Source: Quadrisphaera sp. DSM 44207 | GTDB lineage: Bacteria > Actinomycetota > Actinomycetes > Actinomycetales > Quadrisphaeraceae | Length of the DNA stretch: 64,000 bases | Assembly (NCBI RefSeq): GCF_900101335.1 | Contig: NZ_FNKA01000001.1 | Coordinates: 372,001 to 436,000 of the forward strand | Direction of reading: 5' to 3' | Part shown: positions 17,107 through 26,641 of the stretch, piece by piece | Layout of the letters: every line of letters starts with the position of its first letter | Numbering within the stretch: position 1 is the stretch's first letter | The notes under the pieces: generated by a model | Seen by the model: only the letters and a program-made list of their open reading frames with translations | Databases searched by the model: none | Told to the model about the DNA's origin: nothing | Made by a program: the position numbers and the translations under genes

Positions 17107-17781
17107 ATGGCCGACACCGCGATCTTCGACGTCGACGGCACCCTCGTCGACACCAACTACCAGCACGCCCTGGCCTGGTACCGGGCGTTCCGCCGCTACG
17201 ACATCACCCGCCCCCTGTGGCGCATCCACCGCGGCGTCGGCATGGGCGGCGACATGTTCGTGCCGAGCATCGGCGGCGAGGACGTCGAGGCGCAGCACGG
17301 CGACGAGCTGCGCGACGCGTGGGTCGAGGAGTTCGACCGCCTCATCGACGAGGTCCAGCCCTTCGAGGGCGCCCGGGACCTGCTGCAGGAGGTCAAGGAC
17401 CGCGGCTTCCGGCTGGTCCTGGCCAGCTCGGGGAAGTCCCAGCACGTCGAGCACTTCCTGGACCTCGTCGACGGCAAGGACCTCGCCGACGCCTGGACCA
17501 CCTCCGAGGACGCGGAGAAGAGCAAGCCCGAGCCCGACCTCGTGCGGACCGCGCTGCAGCGCGTCGAGGGCGCGCAGGGCGTGATGGTCGGCGACTCCAC
17601 CTGGGACTGCATCGCGGCGGGCAAGCTGGACGTGCCCACCCTCGCCGTGCGCACCGGGGGCTTCTCGGTCGAGGAGCTGACCGACGCCGGCGCCGTCCGC
17701 GTCTTCGACTCCCTCGGGCAGCTGCGCGAGCACCTGGACGAGACGCCGCTGGGGCGCCCGAGCGGCGAGCGCGCTGCGTGA
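17107..17781 (+). CDS. HAD-superfamily hydrolase
   Basis: A 224-residue phosphatase-like enzyme of the phosphoglycolate-phosphatase/beta-PGM subgroup. Motif I is IFDVDGTLVDT (nucleophile Asp8 and Asp10), motif II LVLASSGKS, motif III Lys in KSKPEPD, and motif IV MVGDSTWDCIAA. A helical cap lies between motifs I and II. The substrate is unknown. It lies just after tRNA-Leu. Confidence 0.88.
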   Translation: MADTAIFDVDGTLVDTNYQHALAWYRAFRRYDITRPLWRIHRGVGMGGDMFVPSIGGEDVEAQHGDELRDAWVEEFDRLIDEVQPFEGARDLLQEVKDRGFRLVLASSGKSQHVEHFLDLVDGKDLADAWTTSEDAEKSKPEPDLVRTALQRVEGAQGVMVGDSTWDCIAAGKLDVPTLAVRTGGFSVEELTDAGAVRVFDSLGQLREHLDETPLGRPSGERAA

Positions 17782-17810
17782 GGACGGCCCGGCCGGGTAG
17801 GAGGCCGGGC

Positions 17811-18965
17811 ATGCCCACGACGCTCCCCCGCACCCCGGCGGCCGCGCTGGCCGCCGGGCTCCTCACCGCCGCCCTGGTCACGGGGTGCACCGGCACCGGC
17901 ATCCCGGGCACCGACTCCGGCGACGAGGCGGCGTCCGAGGCGGCGGCGTCCGCGGACGACGCGACTCCCGGCGGCGGCACGACCGGCGGCACGACCGGCA
18001 GCGCGGCCGGCGGCACGACCGGCAGCTCGGGGAGCGGCTCGGGCGGGACGGGCACCGGCGGCCTGGAGGACGTGCCGGGGGTCGCGCAGGAGCTCGCGCC
18101 CAGCGTGGTGACGATCCTCACCGGCGGGGGCACCGGCAGCGGCGTCATCTACGCCGAGGACGGCCTGGTCGTCACGAACGAGCACGTCGTGCGCGGCTCC
18201 ACCGACGTCGAGGTGGCCTTCGCGGACGGGCAGCGCGCACCGGGCCGGGTGACGGCCACCGACGCGATCACCGACCTGGCCCTCGTGCAGACCGACCGCA
18301 CCGACCTGCCGGCCGCGACGTTCCAGGAGGAGCTGCCCGGGATCGGCACGCTGGCCGTCGTGATCGGCAGCCCCCTGGGCTTCCAGAACAGCGTCACCGC
18401 CGGCGTGGTCTCGGGGCTGCACCGCGAGATCCCCGGCTCGGCCACGCAGGGCCAGCAGTCGCTGGTGGACCTGGTGCAGACCGACGCCGCCATCAGCCCC
18501 GGCAACAGCGGCGGCGCCGTGTCGAACGCCGAGGGCGAGGTCATCGGCATCTCCGAGGCGTACATCCCGCCGCAGGCCGGAGCGGTCGCCCTCGGCTTCG
18601 CCATCCCGGCGGCCACCGCGGTGGACGTCGTGGAGCAGCTGCTGGAGGACGGGCGCGCCGAGCACGCCTTCGCGGGCATCGCCCCCGCGGCGCTGACCCC
18701 CGAGATCGCGCAGCAGTTCGGCCTCGAGGCCACCGAGGGCTCCCTGGTGCGCGGCGTCGTCCCGGACGGCCCGGCCGAGCAGGCCGGTCTGCGGGCCGGT
18801 GACGTCATCACGGCGGTGGACGACGAGCCGATCGCCACGCCGGAGGACTTCCTCGCCGCGCTGCGCTCCCGCGACCCGGGGGACGCCGTCACGCTGACGG
18901 TGCGCAGCCCTGGCGGGGAGCCGCGGGAGGTCGAGCTGGAGCTGACCGACCGCCCGGAACGCTAG
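17811..18965 (+). CDS. HtrA/DegP-like lipoprotein serine protease
   Basis: A 384-residue secreted protease. The signal peptide ends in a lipobox (ALVTGCTG), so Cys near residue 24 should be lipidated. A Gly/Thr/Ser-rich linker follows (about residues 30-85). The trypsin-fold triad is visible: His in VVTNEHVVRG (about 124), Asp in AITDLALVQT (about 154) and Ser in SPGNSGGAVSN (about 231). One PDZ domain lies at about residues 280-380 (RAGDVITAVDDEPIATPEDF). The role is probably quality control of envelope proteins. ATG 17811 follows AGGAGG. The stop codon lies inside a 74-bp palindrome. Confidence 0.93.
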   Translation: MPTTLPRTPAAALAAGLLTAALVTGCTGTGIPGTDSGDEAASEAAASADDATPGGGTTGGTTGSAAGGTTGSSGSGSGGTGTGGLEDVPGVAQELAPSVVTILTGGGTGSGVIYAEDGLVVTNEHVVRGSTDVEVAFADGQRAPGRVTATDAITDLALVQTDRTDLPAATFQEELPGIGTLAVVIGSPLGFQNSVTAGVVSGLHREIPGSATQGQQSLVDLVQTDAAISPGNSGGAVSNAEGEVIGISEAYIPPQAGAVALGFAIPAATAVDVVEQLLEDGRAEHAFAGIAPAALTPEIAQQFGLEATEGSLVRGVVPDGPAEQAGLRAGDVITAVDDEPIATPEDFLAALRSRDPGDAVTLTVRSPGGEPREVELELTDRPER

Positions 18966-19027
18966 GGGCGCGCGCTGCGCCCCGCCCGCCGGCGGGCGGG
19001 GCGCAGCGCGCGCCCCTAGCGTTCCGG
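18954..19027. terminator. perfect 74-bp palindrome at the htrA-like gene end
   Basis: Two 37-bp arms with no spacer, centred between 18990 and 18991, checked base by base. The left arm holds the last codons and stop of the protease gene. RNA would form a very stable hairpin, so it can act as a terminator for both strands. A palindrome this exact is unusual and can also arise by template switching or an assembly fold-back. Confidence 0.8.
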
Positions 19028-19029
19028 CG

Positions 19030-19191
19030 ATGAGGTTCTTCTACGTCGCCAGCGCGGCCTCGACCGCCTACCGCCTCTACCAGCGCCTCAGGCGCTCGCG
19101 CCGCGCGGCCCCTGCTCCGGTGCGCCGCCGAGGCCGAGGGCCGACGCCACCTGCGGCGCGAGGGCGCGGAAGGCGCGTCCGCGGTGGCTGA
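19030..19191 (+). CDS. possible 53-residue protein antisense to rdgB end
   Basis: From ATG 19030 the frame reads [20 protein letters not shown] and then becomes Arg/Pro-rich as it runs antisense to the 3' end of rdgB. The first 20-25 residues look protein-like and lie outside rdgB, but no ribosome site is present because the start is 3 nt from the palindrome. Probably chance or a decayed end of a gene. Confidence 0.2.
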   Translation: MRFFYVASAASTAYRLYQRLRRSRRAAPAPVRRRGRGPTPPAARGRGRRVRGG

Positions 19192-19741
19192 TCGCCTCCT
19201 TCTGCGCCGCTGACAGCTCCGCGCACGTGACGTCCAGGCCCTGCGGCACGAGCGCCGGGTCGTAGCCGAAGCCGCCGCTGCCGCGCGGCTCGCGCACCAG
19301 GGCGCCGCGCAGCCGGCCGAGCTCGACGCGCTCGGCGCCGTCGGGGGTGACCAGGGCCGCCGCGCAGACGAACTCGGCGCCCCGGTGCTCGTCGGGGACG
19401 TCGGCGACCTGGGCGAGCAGCAGGGCCAGGTTCGCCGCGTCGTCCCCGTGGCGCCCGCACCAGCGCGCGGAGAAGATGCCGGGCGAGCCGCCGAGGACGT
19501 CGACGGCGATGCCGGAGTCGTCCGCGACCGCGGGCAGGCCGGTCGCGGCGACGACAGCCCGCGCCTTCAGCAGGGCGTTCTCGGCGAAGGTGACGCCGGT
19601 CTCGGGCACGTCGGGCAGGCCCAGGTCCCCGGCGGCGAGGACCTCCACGACGTCCGCACCGCCCAGGGAGCCGGTGAGGATCGAGCGCAGCTCGCCGACC
19701 TTGTGCGCGTTGCGCGTGGCCAGCACCAGGCGGGCGGTCAC
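19088..19741 (-). CDS. rdgB: XTP/dITP pyrophosphatase
   Basis: A 217-residue nucleotide-pool sanitising enzyme that hydrolyses ITP, dITP and XTP. Signatures are [18 protein letters not shown] at the N-terminus, [43 protein letters not shown] and [13 protein letters not shown] 19741 overlaps the rph stop by 4 nt (GTGA), the common rph-rdgB coupling. The C-terminal [10 protein letters not shown] tail is extra. Confidence 0.95.
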   Translation of the reverse strand: MTARLVLATRNAHKVGELRSILTGSLGGADVVEVLAAGDLGLPDVPETGVTFAENALLKARAVVAATGLPAVADDSGIAVDVLGGSPGIFSARWCGRHGDDAANLALLLAQVADVPDEHRGAEFVCAAALVTPDGAERVELGRLRGALVREPRGSGGFGYDPALVPQGLDVTCAELSAAQKEAISHRGRAFRALAPQVASALGLGGAPEQGPRGASA

Positions 19742-20493
19742 GACGTCAGCGCCTGCGCCTGCACGCGGGTGAGCTCGGCGCAGCCGGCGAGGGCCAGGTC
19801 GAGCATGGCGTCGAGCTCGCCGCGGTCGAACGGCGCGCCCTCGGCGGTGCCCTGCACCTCCACGAACCGGCCCGAGCCGCTGACGACGACGTTCATGTCG
19901 GTGCCGGCCCGCACGTCCTCGGTGTAGTCGAGGTCGAGCACCGGCACGCCGCGGCCGCCGAGCCCGACCACGCCCACGCTGACGGCGGCCACCGACTCGC
20001 GCAGCGGGTCCCTGCGCACGACGCCCTTCGAGCGGGCCCACGCCACGGCGTCGGCGAGCGCCACGTAGGCGCCGGTGATCGCGGCCGTGCGGGTGCCGCC
20101 GTCCGCCTGCAGGACGTCGCAGTCGAGGACGACGGTGTTCTCGCCGAGGGCCTTCAGGTCCACGGCCGCGCGCAGCGAGCGGCCGACGAGGCGGGAGATC
20201 TCCTGGGTGCGCCCGCCGACCTTCCCCTTGACCGACTCGCGGTCCGAGCGGGTGCTCGTCGCGCGCGGCAGCATCGCGTACTCGGCCGTCAGCCAGCCCT
20301 CGCCGCTGCCCTTGCGCCAGCGCGGCACACCCTCGGTGAACGAGGCGACGCACAGCACCGTGGTGCGGCCGAACTCCACGAGCACGCTGCCCTCGCCGGC
20401 CTCCAGGTAGCGCCGGGTGATCCGCACCTGGCGCAGCTGGTCCGGGGCGCGCCCGTCGGCGCGGGTCGGGACGGTCGGGAGGGCTTCGGCCAT
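19738..20493 (-). CDS. rph: ribonuclease PH
   Basis: A 251-residue phosphorolytic 3' exoribonuclease that trims tRNA 3' ends. Visible blocks are [39 protein letters not shown], the [20 protein letters not shown] catalytic region, [15 protein letters not shown], and [18 protein letters not shown] with the metal-binding Asp residues. ATG 20493 is 7 nt past TAGGCT (minus strand), probably leaderless. First gene of a pair with rdgB. Confidence 0.95.
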   Translation of the reverse strand: MAEALPTVPTRADGRAPDQLRQVRITRRYLEAGEGSVLVEFGRTTVLCVASFTEGVPRWRKGSGEGWLTAEYAMLPRATSTRSDRESVKGKVGGRTQEISRLVGRSLRAAVDLKALGENTVVLDCDVLQADGGTRTAAITGAYVALADAVAWARSKGVVRRDPLRESVAAVSVGVVGLGGRGVPVLDLDYTEDVRAGTDMNVVVSGSGRFVEVQGTAEGAPFDRGELDAMLDLALAGCAELTRVQAQALTS

Positions 20494-20585
20494 GCGGGCG
20501 AGCCTAGGCGCGCCGGCTCCAGCGCCGGCGCGCGCCTGCCGATGGGCAGCGGACGCCGACGACCGGCCCGGCCCAGGAGGACCTC

Positions 20586-21521
20586 GTGCGCTACCGCCTC
20601 GTGACCCGCAGCGACTTCGACGGCCTCGTGTGCGCCGTCCTGCTGCGCTCCCTCGACCTCGTGGACGAGATCGCCTTCGTCCACCCCAAGGACGTCCAGG
20701 ACGGCGTCGTGGAGGTCACCGGAGGCGACATCCTGACGAACCTGCCCTACGCGCCCGCCGCGCACCTGGTCTTCGACCACCACTCCAGCGAGGTGCTGCG
20801 CAACGCCGCGGCCGCCAACCACGTGATCGACGCCGCCGCGCCGTCGGCGGCCCGGGTCGTCTTCGAGCACTTCGGCGGCGCGACGCGCTTCCCGCAGGTC
20901 TCCTCGGAGCTCATGCGCGCGGTGGACCAGGCCGACTCCGCCGCGTACTCCCTGCAGGACGTGCTGGAGCCGGCCGGCTGGACGCTGCTGAACTTCCTCA
21001 TGGACAGCCGCACCGGGCTCGGGCGCTTCCGCGACTTCCGGATCTCCAACTACGACCTGATGATGCAGCTGATCGACGCGTGCATCGAGCACGACGACGT
21101 CGAGGCGATCCTCGCCCTGCCGGACGTCGCCGAGCGCGTCGCGCTCTACCAGCAGCAGGCCGACCCGTTCGCCGCGCAGCTGCGCCGCGTCAGCCGCCTG
21201 CACGGCGACGTCGTCGTGGTGGACCTGCGCGGCGAGGACGTCATCCACGCCGGCAACCGGTTCCTCGTCTACGCGCTGTTCCCGGCCGCGCGCGTGTCCG
21301 TGCACGTGATCCCCGGCCGCGCGGGCCTGAACACCGTGCTCGCGATGGGCAGGTCGATCCTCGACCGCACCTCGAGCGCGGACGTCGGCGCCGTCGCGCT
21401 GCGCCACGGCGGGGGCGGGCACGTGGCGGCCGGCACCTGCCAGGTGCCGCACGAGGACGCCGAGCGGGTGCTGGCCGAGGTCGTCGGGTCGCTGGGCGGC
21501 CCGCGCCCGGCCCTCGTCTGA
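20586..21521 (+). CDS. DHH-family phosphoesterase
   Basis: A 311-residue protein of the DHH superfamily (exopolyphosphatase/NrnA-like). It has the first metal motif [14 protein letters not shown], the DHH motif VFDHHSSEV near residue 62, and the C-terminal DHHA1 substrate loop [12 protein letters not shown] near 280. Such enzymes cleave small phosphoesters or oligonucleotides; the precise substrate is unknown. The start at 20586 follows CCAGGAGG. It is divergent from rph and convergent with the MBL gene. Confidence 0.85.
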   Translation: MRYRLVTRSDFDGLVCAVLLRSLDLVDEIAFVHPKDVQDGVVEVTGGDILTNLPYAPAAHLVFDHHSSEVLRNAAAANHVIDAAAPSAARVVFEHFGGATRFPQVSSELMRAVDQADSAAYSLQDVLEPAGWTLLNFLMDSRTGLGRFRDFRISNYDLMMQLIDACIEHDDVEAILALPDVAERVALYQQQADPFAAQLRRVSRLHGDVVVVDLRGEDVIHAGNRFLVYALFPAARVSVHVIPGRAGLNTVLAMGRSILDRTSSADVGAVALRHGGGGHVAAGTCQVPHEDAERVLAEVVGSLGGPRPALV

Positions 21522-21548
21522 GGCGACCCCGCGGCCCGGGCGACCCGC

Positions 21549-21584
21549 GGCTGGGCCGGCCGGTGGCTGGGCCGGCCGGTGGCT
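21549..21584. repeat. 16-bp tandem repeat, just over two copies
   Basis: Unit GGCTGGGCCGGCCGGT occurs twice and then starts a third time, between convergent genes. GGCCGGCC inside each unit is self-complementary, so the repeat may fold into terminator-like hairpins. Confidence 0.7.
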
Positions 21585-22378
21585 CAGACCACGAGGACGG
21601 CGCCCGGGGCGGCCAGCTCCAGCGGGCCGGGGTACTCGGCGCGGGCCTCGGCCTGCACGGCGCCGGGCGGGGTCCACGGCGGCAGGTGCGTGAGCACGAG
21701 CCGGCGGGCGCCGGCCTCGGCGCCCGCCCGCCCGGCCCGCCGGCCGGTCAGGTGCAGGTCGCGCGGCTCGTCCCACTCCTCCAGCAGCGAGGCCTCGGAC
21801 AGCAGCAGGTCGGCGTCGCGCCCCAGCTCCAGCAGCGCCGGGCAGGTGTCGGTGTCGCCGGTGTAGGCCAGCACGCGCTCGCCGCCGCCCTGGCCCTGCT
21901 CGGCGGGTCCGGTGACCCGCAGGCCGTAGGTCTCCACCGGGTGGTTCATCCGGTGCGGCACCACCGTCAGCGGCCCGATCCGCACCGGGTCGTGCTGGCG
22001 CCAGGCGCTGAAGGCCAGCACCCGCGCCAGGGGCCGCTCGTCGGTCAGGTCGTAGGCGCGGGCCAGGCGGCGCGGGGCCCCCGACGGCGCCCACACCGCC
22101 ACCGGCGGGGTGTCGCGCCGTCCGGCGGGGCCGTACTTCAGAGCCACGTACAGGGCGGTGGCGTCCAGGCAGTGGTCGGCGTGCAGGTGGCTGAGCAGGA
22201 CGGCGTCCAGCCCCGTCGGCTCCACGTGCCGCTGCAGCGGGCCGTAGGCGCCGCTGCCGAGGTCGAGCACGACGCGCCACGTGCGGCCGGCGTCGTCCTC
22301 GGCCTCCACCAGGTAGCACGACGCCGGGGAGCCCGGCCCGGGCACCGAGCCCGAGCAGCCGACGACGGTGAGCCTCAC
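21584..22378 (-). CDS. MBL-fold hydrolase (RNase Z-like)
   Basis: A 264-residue metallo-beta-lactamase-fold enzyme. It opens with [20 protein letters not shown]. The metal motif is [16 protein letters not shown], with other ligands in [26 protein letters not shown] and the C-terminal LTHLPPW. It belongs to the group always found beside murI and rph in actinobacteria; the substrate is unsettled, and a phosphodiesterase role is likely. GTG 22378 overlaps the murI stop (GTGA). Confidence 0.88.
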   Translation of the reverse strand: MRLTVVGCSGSVPGPGSPASCYLVEAEDDAGRTWRVVLDLGSGAYGPLQRHVEPTGLDAVLLSHLHADHCLDATALYVALKYGPAGRRDTPPVAVWAPSGAPRRLARAYDLTDERPLARVLAFSAWRQHDPVRIGPLTVVPHRMNHPVETYGLRVTGPAEQGQGGGERVLAYTGDTDTCPALLELGRDADLLLSEASLLEEWDEPRDLHLTGRRAGRAGAEAGARRLVLTHLPPWTPPGAVQAEARAEYPGPLELAAPGAVLVV

Positions 22379-23229
22379 CGGGCGCTCCTGCGCGGCACGA
22401 CGGGGATCGACGCGGTCGTCAGCGCCGTGGTGTGCCGCTCGGCGCTCAGCGCCGCGGGAGCCGCGGTGCCGAGGAAGCGGCGGGCGAGGTCGGTGAACGT
22501 GGCCGGGTCCCCGGTGGTGAGGAAGCGGTGGCGGGGCTGCGGCAGGCCGTCGGGGCGCGCGGCGTCGCGCTGCACCAGCTCGCGGTAGACCGCCTGCGCC
22601 GTCTCCTCGGCGCTGCTGACCAGGCTGACGCCCTCCCCCACCACGTACGACAGCGCCCCGGTCAGCAGCGGGTAGTGGGTGCAGCCGAGCACGAGCGTGT
22701 CGACGTCCGCGGCGACGACCGGCGCGAGGTACTCGCGGGCCGCGGCCAGCAGCTCGGGGCCGGAGGTGACCCCGGCCTCGACGAACTCCACGAAGCGCGG
22801 GCACGCCTGCGTCGTCACCCGCACGTGCGGGGCGGCGGCGAAGGCGTCGGCGTAGGCGCCGGACGTCGCCGTCGCCGTCGTGCACACCACCCCCACCCGG
22901 CCGTTGCGCGTGGTCGCCACCGCCCGCCGCACCGCGGGGCGGATCACTTCGACGACCGGGACGTCGTAGCGCTCGCGGGCGTCGTGGAGCACCGCGGCGC
23001 TCGCGGAGTTGCACGCGATGACGAGCAGCTTCACGCCCTGGGCGACGAGCTCGTCGAGGCACTCGAGCGCGAAGGCGCGCACCTGCGCCAGGGGGCGGGG
23101 CCCGTAGGGGGCGCGGGCGGTGTCGCCGAGGTAGACCACGGGCTCGTGCGGGAGCTGGTCGAGCACGGCGCGGGCGACGGTCAGGCCCCCGACCCCCGAG
23201 TCGAAGATGCCGATCGGTGCGTCCGCCAC
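22375..23229 (-). CDS. murI: glutamate racemase
   Basis: A 284-residue enzyme that makes D-glutamate for peptidoglycan. The two catalytic Cys lie in [14 protein letters not shown] and [12 protein letters not shown], and the N-terminal substrate loop is [18 protein letters not shown] 23229 lies 8 nt past TAGTCT on the minus strand, near-leaderless spacing. The C-terminal 25 residues beyond the fold are Ala/Thr-rich. Confidence 0.95.
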   Translation of the reverse strand: MADAPIGIFDSGVGGLTVARAVLDQLPHEPVVYLGDTARAPYGPRPLAQVRAFALECLDELVAQGVKLLVIACNSASAAVLHDARERYDVPVVEVIRPAVRRAVATTRNGRVGVVCTTATATSGAYADAFAAAPHVRVTTQACPRFVEFVEAGVTSGPELLAAAREYLAPVVAADVDTLVLGCTHYPLLTGALSYVVGEGVSLVSSAEETAQAVYRELVQRDAARPDGLPQPRHRFLTTGDPATFTDLARRFLGTAAPAALSAERHTTALTTASIPVVPRRSAR

Positions 23230-23240
23230 GAGCGCGAAGA

Positions 23241-23831
23241 CTACGTGCCGGCCCCGCGCGCGGGCGGGCGCGCCTGCAGCTGGGCGGTCAGGGCCGTGAC
23301 GAGGGTCTCCTGCAGCCAGGTGAGGAAGTCGTAGACCGCCGCCATCCAGGCCCGGGGGTCCTCGGGGGCCAGCTGCGCGGTGCGCCCCAGCAGCTGCTCG
23401 GCGTCCTCGTCGCTGCGCAGCTCCAGGCGGGTGGCGAGCACCAGCCGGACGTCGTTGAGCGCCGTCAGCCACGCCTGGGCCTCGACGTCGTCCAGCTGCA
23501 GGGGCCCGGGCCGGTCCAGGGTGTGCCGGGCGGTCGACAGCGCCTCGCGCTTGCGCCGCCGCAGGGTGCCCTCGGTGAGGCGGCGGAACTCCGCGGCGGC
23601 CTCCGCGTCGTCCCGGGCGGCCTCCGGCAGCAGCCGGGCCAGCGCCGGGTCCGTCGGCGTGGTCGCCTCCGGGCTCAGCTCGACGAGGGCCTCGAGCGGG
23701 TCCACCAGGTGCAAGCGGCCGTCGTCCAGGAGGTCCTCGACCTCCAGGAGCAGCCCCGCGAGCAGGGTGCGCTCGTCCTCGTCCAGCCGGGCGCCGACCC
23801 CGCGCCGGGTCCGCTCGAACCGGCGTGCCAC
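23241..23831 (-). CDS. DUF2017 protein
   Basis: A 196-residue helical protein found next to clpS in most actinobacteria and suspected to work with it. Typical blocks are [55 protein letters not shown] and the C-terminal [19 protein letters not shown] 23831 follows GGAGGAGG. No catalytic residues are evident. Confidence 0.88.
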   Translation of the reverse strand: MARRFERTRRGVGARLDEDERTLLAGLLLEVEDLLDDGRLHLVDPLEALVELSPEATTPTDPALARLLPEAARDDAEAAAEFRRLTEGTLRRRKREALSTARHTLDRPGPLQLDDVEAQAWLTALNDVRLVLATRLELRSDEDAEQLLGRTAQLAPEDPRAWMAAVYDFLTWLQETLVTALTAQLQARPPARGAGT

Positions 23832-23871
23832 CGCCTGCCTCCTCCGCTCGCGCGCCTGCCGGCCCGCTGCT

Positions 23872-24174
23872 CTACGACTTGCTGAACGTCGCCCACAGCC
23901 CGAAGCCGTGCATCGCCTCGGTGTCCCGCTCCATCTCCTCGCGCGTGCCGGAGGAGACCACCGCCCGGCCGGCCTCGTGCACCTGCCGCATGAGCTTCTC
24001 CGCCTTGGCCCGCGGGTAGCCGAAGTAGCTCTGGAAGACGTAGCTGACGTACGACATCAGGTTGACGGGGTCGTTCCAGACGATGGTCACCCACGGCGCG
24101 TCCGGGCGCGCGAGCTCCTCGGCGTCCAGCTGCTCGGCCTCGGCGGGAGAAGCCGTCGCGATCACGGTCCCCAC
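23872..24174 (-). CDS. clpS: ClpS adaptor
   Basis: A 100-residue N-end-rule adaptor that delivers substrates to the ClpAP/ClpCP protease. It shows the conserved [20 protein letters not shown] substrate pocket and ClpA contact, and the [20 protein letters not shown] segment. GTG 24174 is 6 nt after TAGAGT, whose last bases overlap the divergent pncB -10 box. The N-terminal extension (residues 1-25) is typical of actinobacterial members. Confidence 0.95.
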   Translation of the reverse strand: MGTVIATASPAEAEQLDAEELARPDAPWVTIVWNDPVNLMSYVSYVFQSYFGYPRAKAEKLMRQVHEAGRAVVSSGTREEMERDTEAMHGFGLWATFSKS

Positions 24175-24180
24175 GCACCC

Positions 24181-24190
24181 ACTCTACGGT
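24181..24190. promoter_or_regulatory. overlapping divergent -10 boxes, clpS/pncB
   Basis: The ten bases ACTCTACGGT contain TAGAGT on the minus strand (24186-24181) and TACGGT on the plus strand (24185-24190), sharing the central TA. Each lies 6 nt before a GTG start (24174 and 24197). Only 22 bp separate the two genes, so both transcripts should be leaderless and mutually exclusive in initiation. Confidence 0.65.
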
Positions 24191-24196
24191 GAGCGG

Positions 24197-25495
24197 GTGC
24201 AGACCTCACCGCTCCCCTCGACGGCGCTGCTGACGGACCACTACGAGCTGACGATGCTGCGGTCGGCGCTGCGAAGCGGCGCGGCCGCCCGCCGGTGCAC
24301 CTTCGAGGTCTTCGCGCGGCGGCTGCCGCACGGGCGCCGCTACGGCGTCGTCGCCGGCACCGGCCGGCTGCTGGAGGCGATCGCGCGGTTCCGCTTCGAC
24401 GAGCCCGTCCTCGCCCGGCTGCGGGAGGCCGGCACGGTCGACGAGGCCACCCTCGAGCACCTGGCGTCCTGGCGCTTCACCGGAGACGTGGACGGCTACG
24501 CCGAGGGCGAGGTGTTCTTCCCCGGCTCCCCGGTGCTGACGGTGACGGCCCCCTTCGGCGAGGCCGTGCTGCTGGAGACGCTCGTGCTCTCGGTGCTCAA
24601 CCACGACAGCGCGGTCGCCGCCGCGGCGGCCCGCATGGTCAGCGCCTCCTCGGGCCGGCCGCTGATCGAGATGGGCACCCGGCGCACCCACGAGGAGGCC
24701 GCCGTGGCGGCGGCGCGCGCCGCCTTCCTCGCCGGCTTCTCCGCGACCTCGAACCTGGAGGCCGGACGCCGCCACGGGCTGCCGACGACCGGCACGAGCG
24801 CGCACGCGTTCACGCTGCTGCACGAGACCGAGGAGGAGGCGTTCGCCGCCCAGGTCGCCGCGCTCGGCACGGGCACGACGCTGCTGGTGGACACCTACGA
24901 CATCCGCCGGGGCATCACCACCGCCGTGCAGGTCGCCGGCACCGGCCTCGGCGCGGTGCGCATCGACTCCGGGGACCTCGCCGTCCTGGCCCACCAGGCG
25001 CGCGAGCAGCTGGACTCCCTCGGCGCGACGTCGACGCGGATCGTGCTCTCCGGGGACCTCGACGAGCACGCCCTCGCCGCGCTCGTCGCGGCGCCCGTGG
25101 ACGCCTACGGCGTCGGGACGTCGGTCGTGCTCGGCTCCGGGGCCCCGACCGCCGGCATGGTCTACAAGCTCGTGGACGTCGAGGGGCGCCACGTCGCCAA
25201 GCGCTCGGAGTCCAAGACCACCCACGGCGGGCGCAAGGTCGCCGTGCGCCGGCACCGCGCCAGCGGGACGGCGACGGAGGAGGTCGTCAGCGCGGACGGC
25301 GCGCCCCCCGCGGAGCCGGGCGACCGCGCGCTGCAGGTGCCGCTGGTGCGCGGCGGCGAGCCGGTGCCCGGCCTGGCGGCGCTGGAGGACTCGCGCCGGC
25401 ACCTGCGCGAGGTGATGGTCACGCTGCCGTGGGAGGGCCTGGCGCTCTCGCGCGGGGAGCCGGCGATCCCGACCCGCCAGCTGCCGCCGCGCTGA
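24197..25495 (+). CDS. pncB: nicotinate phosphoribosyltransferase
   Basis: A 432-residue enzyme of the NAD salvage pathway (nicotinate plus PRPP plus ATP to NaMN). It has ALLTDHYELTMLRSAL at the N-terminus, the phosphorylated-His loop LPTTGTSAHAFTLL, the IDSGDLAVLAHQAREQL phosphate site, YGVGTSVVLGSGAPT and the VAKRSESKTTHGGRK block. GTG 24197 is 6 nt after TACGGT, leaderless. An upstream in-frame start would run into clpS and is rejected. Confidence 0.95.
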   Translation: MQTSPLPSTALLTDHYELTMLRSALRSGAAARRCTFEVFARRLPHGRRYGVVAGTGRLLEAIARFRFDEPVLARLREAGTVDEATLEHLASWRFTGDVDGYAEGEVFFPGSPVLTVTAPFGEAVLLETLVLSVLNHDSAVAAAAARMVSASSGRPLIEMGTRRTHEEAAVAAARAAFLAGFSATSNLEAGRRHGLPTTGTSAHAFTLLHETEEEAFAAQVAALGTGTTLLVDTYDIRRGITTAVQVAGTGLGAVRIDSGDLAVLAHQAREQLDSLGATSTRIVLSGDLDEHALAALVAAPVDAYGVGTSVVLGSGAPTAGMVYKLVDVEGRHVAKRSESKTTHGGRKVAVRRHRASGTATEEVVSADGAPPAEPGDRALQVPLVRGGEPVPGLAALEDSRRHLREVMVTLPWEGLALSRGEPAIPTRQLPPR

Positions 25496-25597
25496 GCGCA
25501 CCGTCCGCGCCCGTGCCAGCACCACGGCGACCCGGAGTCCGCGCACGTGCTGACACCCGCGCCGCCCCGGGCCGGCGCTGCCGTCGCCCGGGAGCGC

Positions 25598-26641
25598 TCA
25601 GCGCAGGGCCGCCAGCACCCGGGCCACGTCCTCCTCGTCGTTCCACAGGTGGAAGGACAGCCGCACCGCCCCGGCGCGGGGCACCGCCGTGACCCCGGCC
25701 GCGCTCAGGCGCGCCAGGGCGCGGCCGTCGGGGTCCGGGACGGCGACCACCGCCCGCCGCGCCGGAGGCAGCCCCAGGCCCTCCAGGACGGCATCGGCCA
25801 GCCCGGCGTCGTGCCGGTGCACCTCGTGCGGGTCGAGGGCGGCGAACAGCTCCAGCGCCGGGACGGCCCCCACCCACGGCAGCCAGGCCGGGGAGACGTC
25901 GAAGCGGCGCGCGTCGCGGGCCAGCGCCATGTGCGGCCCGTACACCGAGGCCCACACGTCCTCGCCCGCGTACCAGCCGGCGTCCACGGGCACCAGCTCG
26001 TCCCAGCGCCGCGGCGCCACGGTGCCGAGGGCGACGCCGCGCGGGGCGCACAGCCACTTGTACGCCGAGGTCACCGTGACGTCGAAGTCCCCCGCCCGCA
26101 CCGGCAGCCACCCCACGGCCTGGGTGAGGTCGCAGAAGGTGGTCGCCCCGACGCGGTCGGCGGCCTCGCGCACGGCCGCGGCGTCGGCGAGGGCACCGTC
26201 CGCGGACTGCACGAGGGAGAAGGCGACCAGGTCGCAGCCCTGCGCGACGGCGTCCGCCAGGCCCGCGAGCGGCACCTGGCGCACCGCGACGTCCCGCCGC
26301 TCCTGCTGGACGAGGAAGGGGAAGACCACGGAGGTGAAGTCCTCCGCCACGCAGACCACGCGGGCGCCGTCCGGCAGGGACGCCGCCACGGTGCCCGCCG
26401 TGACGGACGCCTGCGCACCGACGCTGACCCACTCGGTCGGCACGCCCACCAGCCGCGCGTACAGCTCCCGGGCGCGGGCCACGGACCGGTCGTAGGCGCG
26501 GGCGTCAGCGCGCCCGTCCGCCCACTCCTGCACGGCGGCGCCCAGGGCGTCGCGCACCCCGGCCGGCGGCAGGCCGAGCGTCGCGGCGTTGCAGTAGCCG
26601 GGCACGTGCGGGAACTGCGCCCGCGCGGTCGAGAGGTCCAC
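25598..26641 (-). CDS. class V PLP-dependent aminotransferase-like enzyme
   Basis: A 347-residue fold-type I PLP enzyme of the NifS/Csd/isopenicillin-epimerase-like group. The Schiff-base Lys is in VTSAYKWLCAPRGVALG near residue 200, with a cofactor Asp/Gln region FCDLTQAVGWLPV and phosphate contacts QASVTAGTVAAS. No active-site Cys loop typical of desulfurases is evident, so lyase, epimerase or transaminase activity are all possible. The start overlaps the open end of the upstream membrane-protein frame. It is convergent with pncB. Confidence 0.8.
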   Translation of the reverse strand: MDLSTARAQFPHVPGYCNAATLGLPPAGVRDALGAAVQEWADGRADARAYDRSVARARELYARLVGVPTEWVSVGAQASVTAGTVAASLPDGARVVCVAEDFTSVVFPFLVQQERRDVAVRQVPLAGLADAVAQGCDLVAFSLVQSADGALADAAAVREAADRVGATTFCDLTQAVGWLPVRAGDFDVTVTSAYKWLCAPRGVALGTVAPRRWDELVPVDAGWYAGEDVWASVYGPHMALARDARRFDVSPAWLPWVGAVPALELFAALDPHEVHRHDAGLADAVLEGLGLPPARRAVVAVPDPDGRALARLSAAGVTAVPRAGAVRLSFHLWNDEEDVARVLAALR

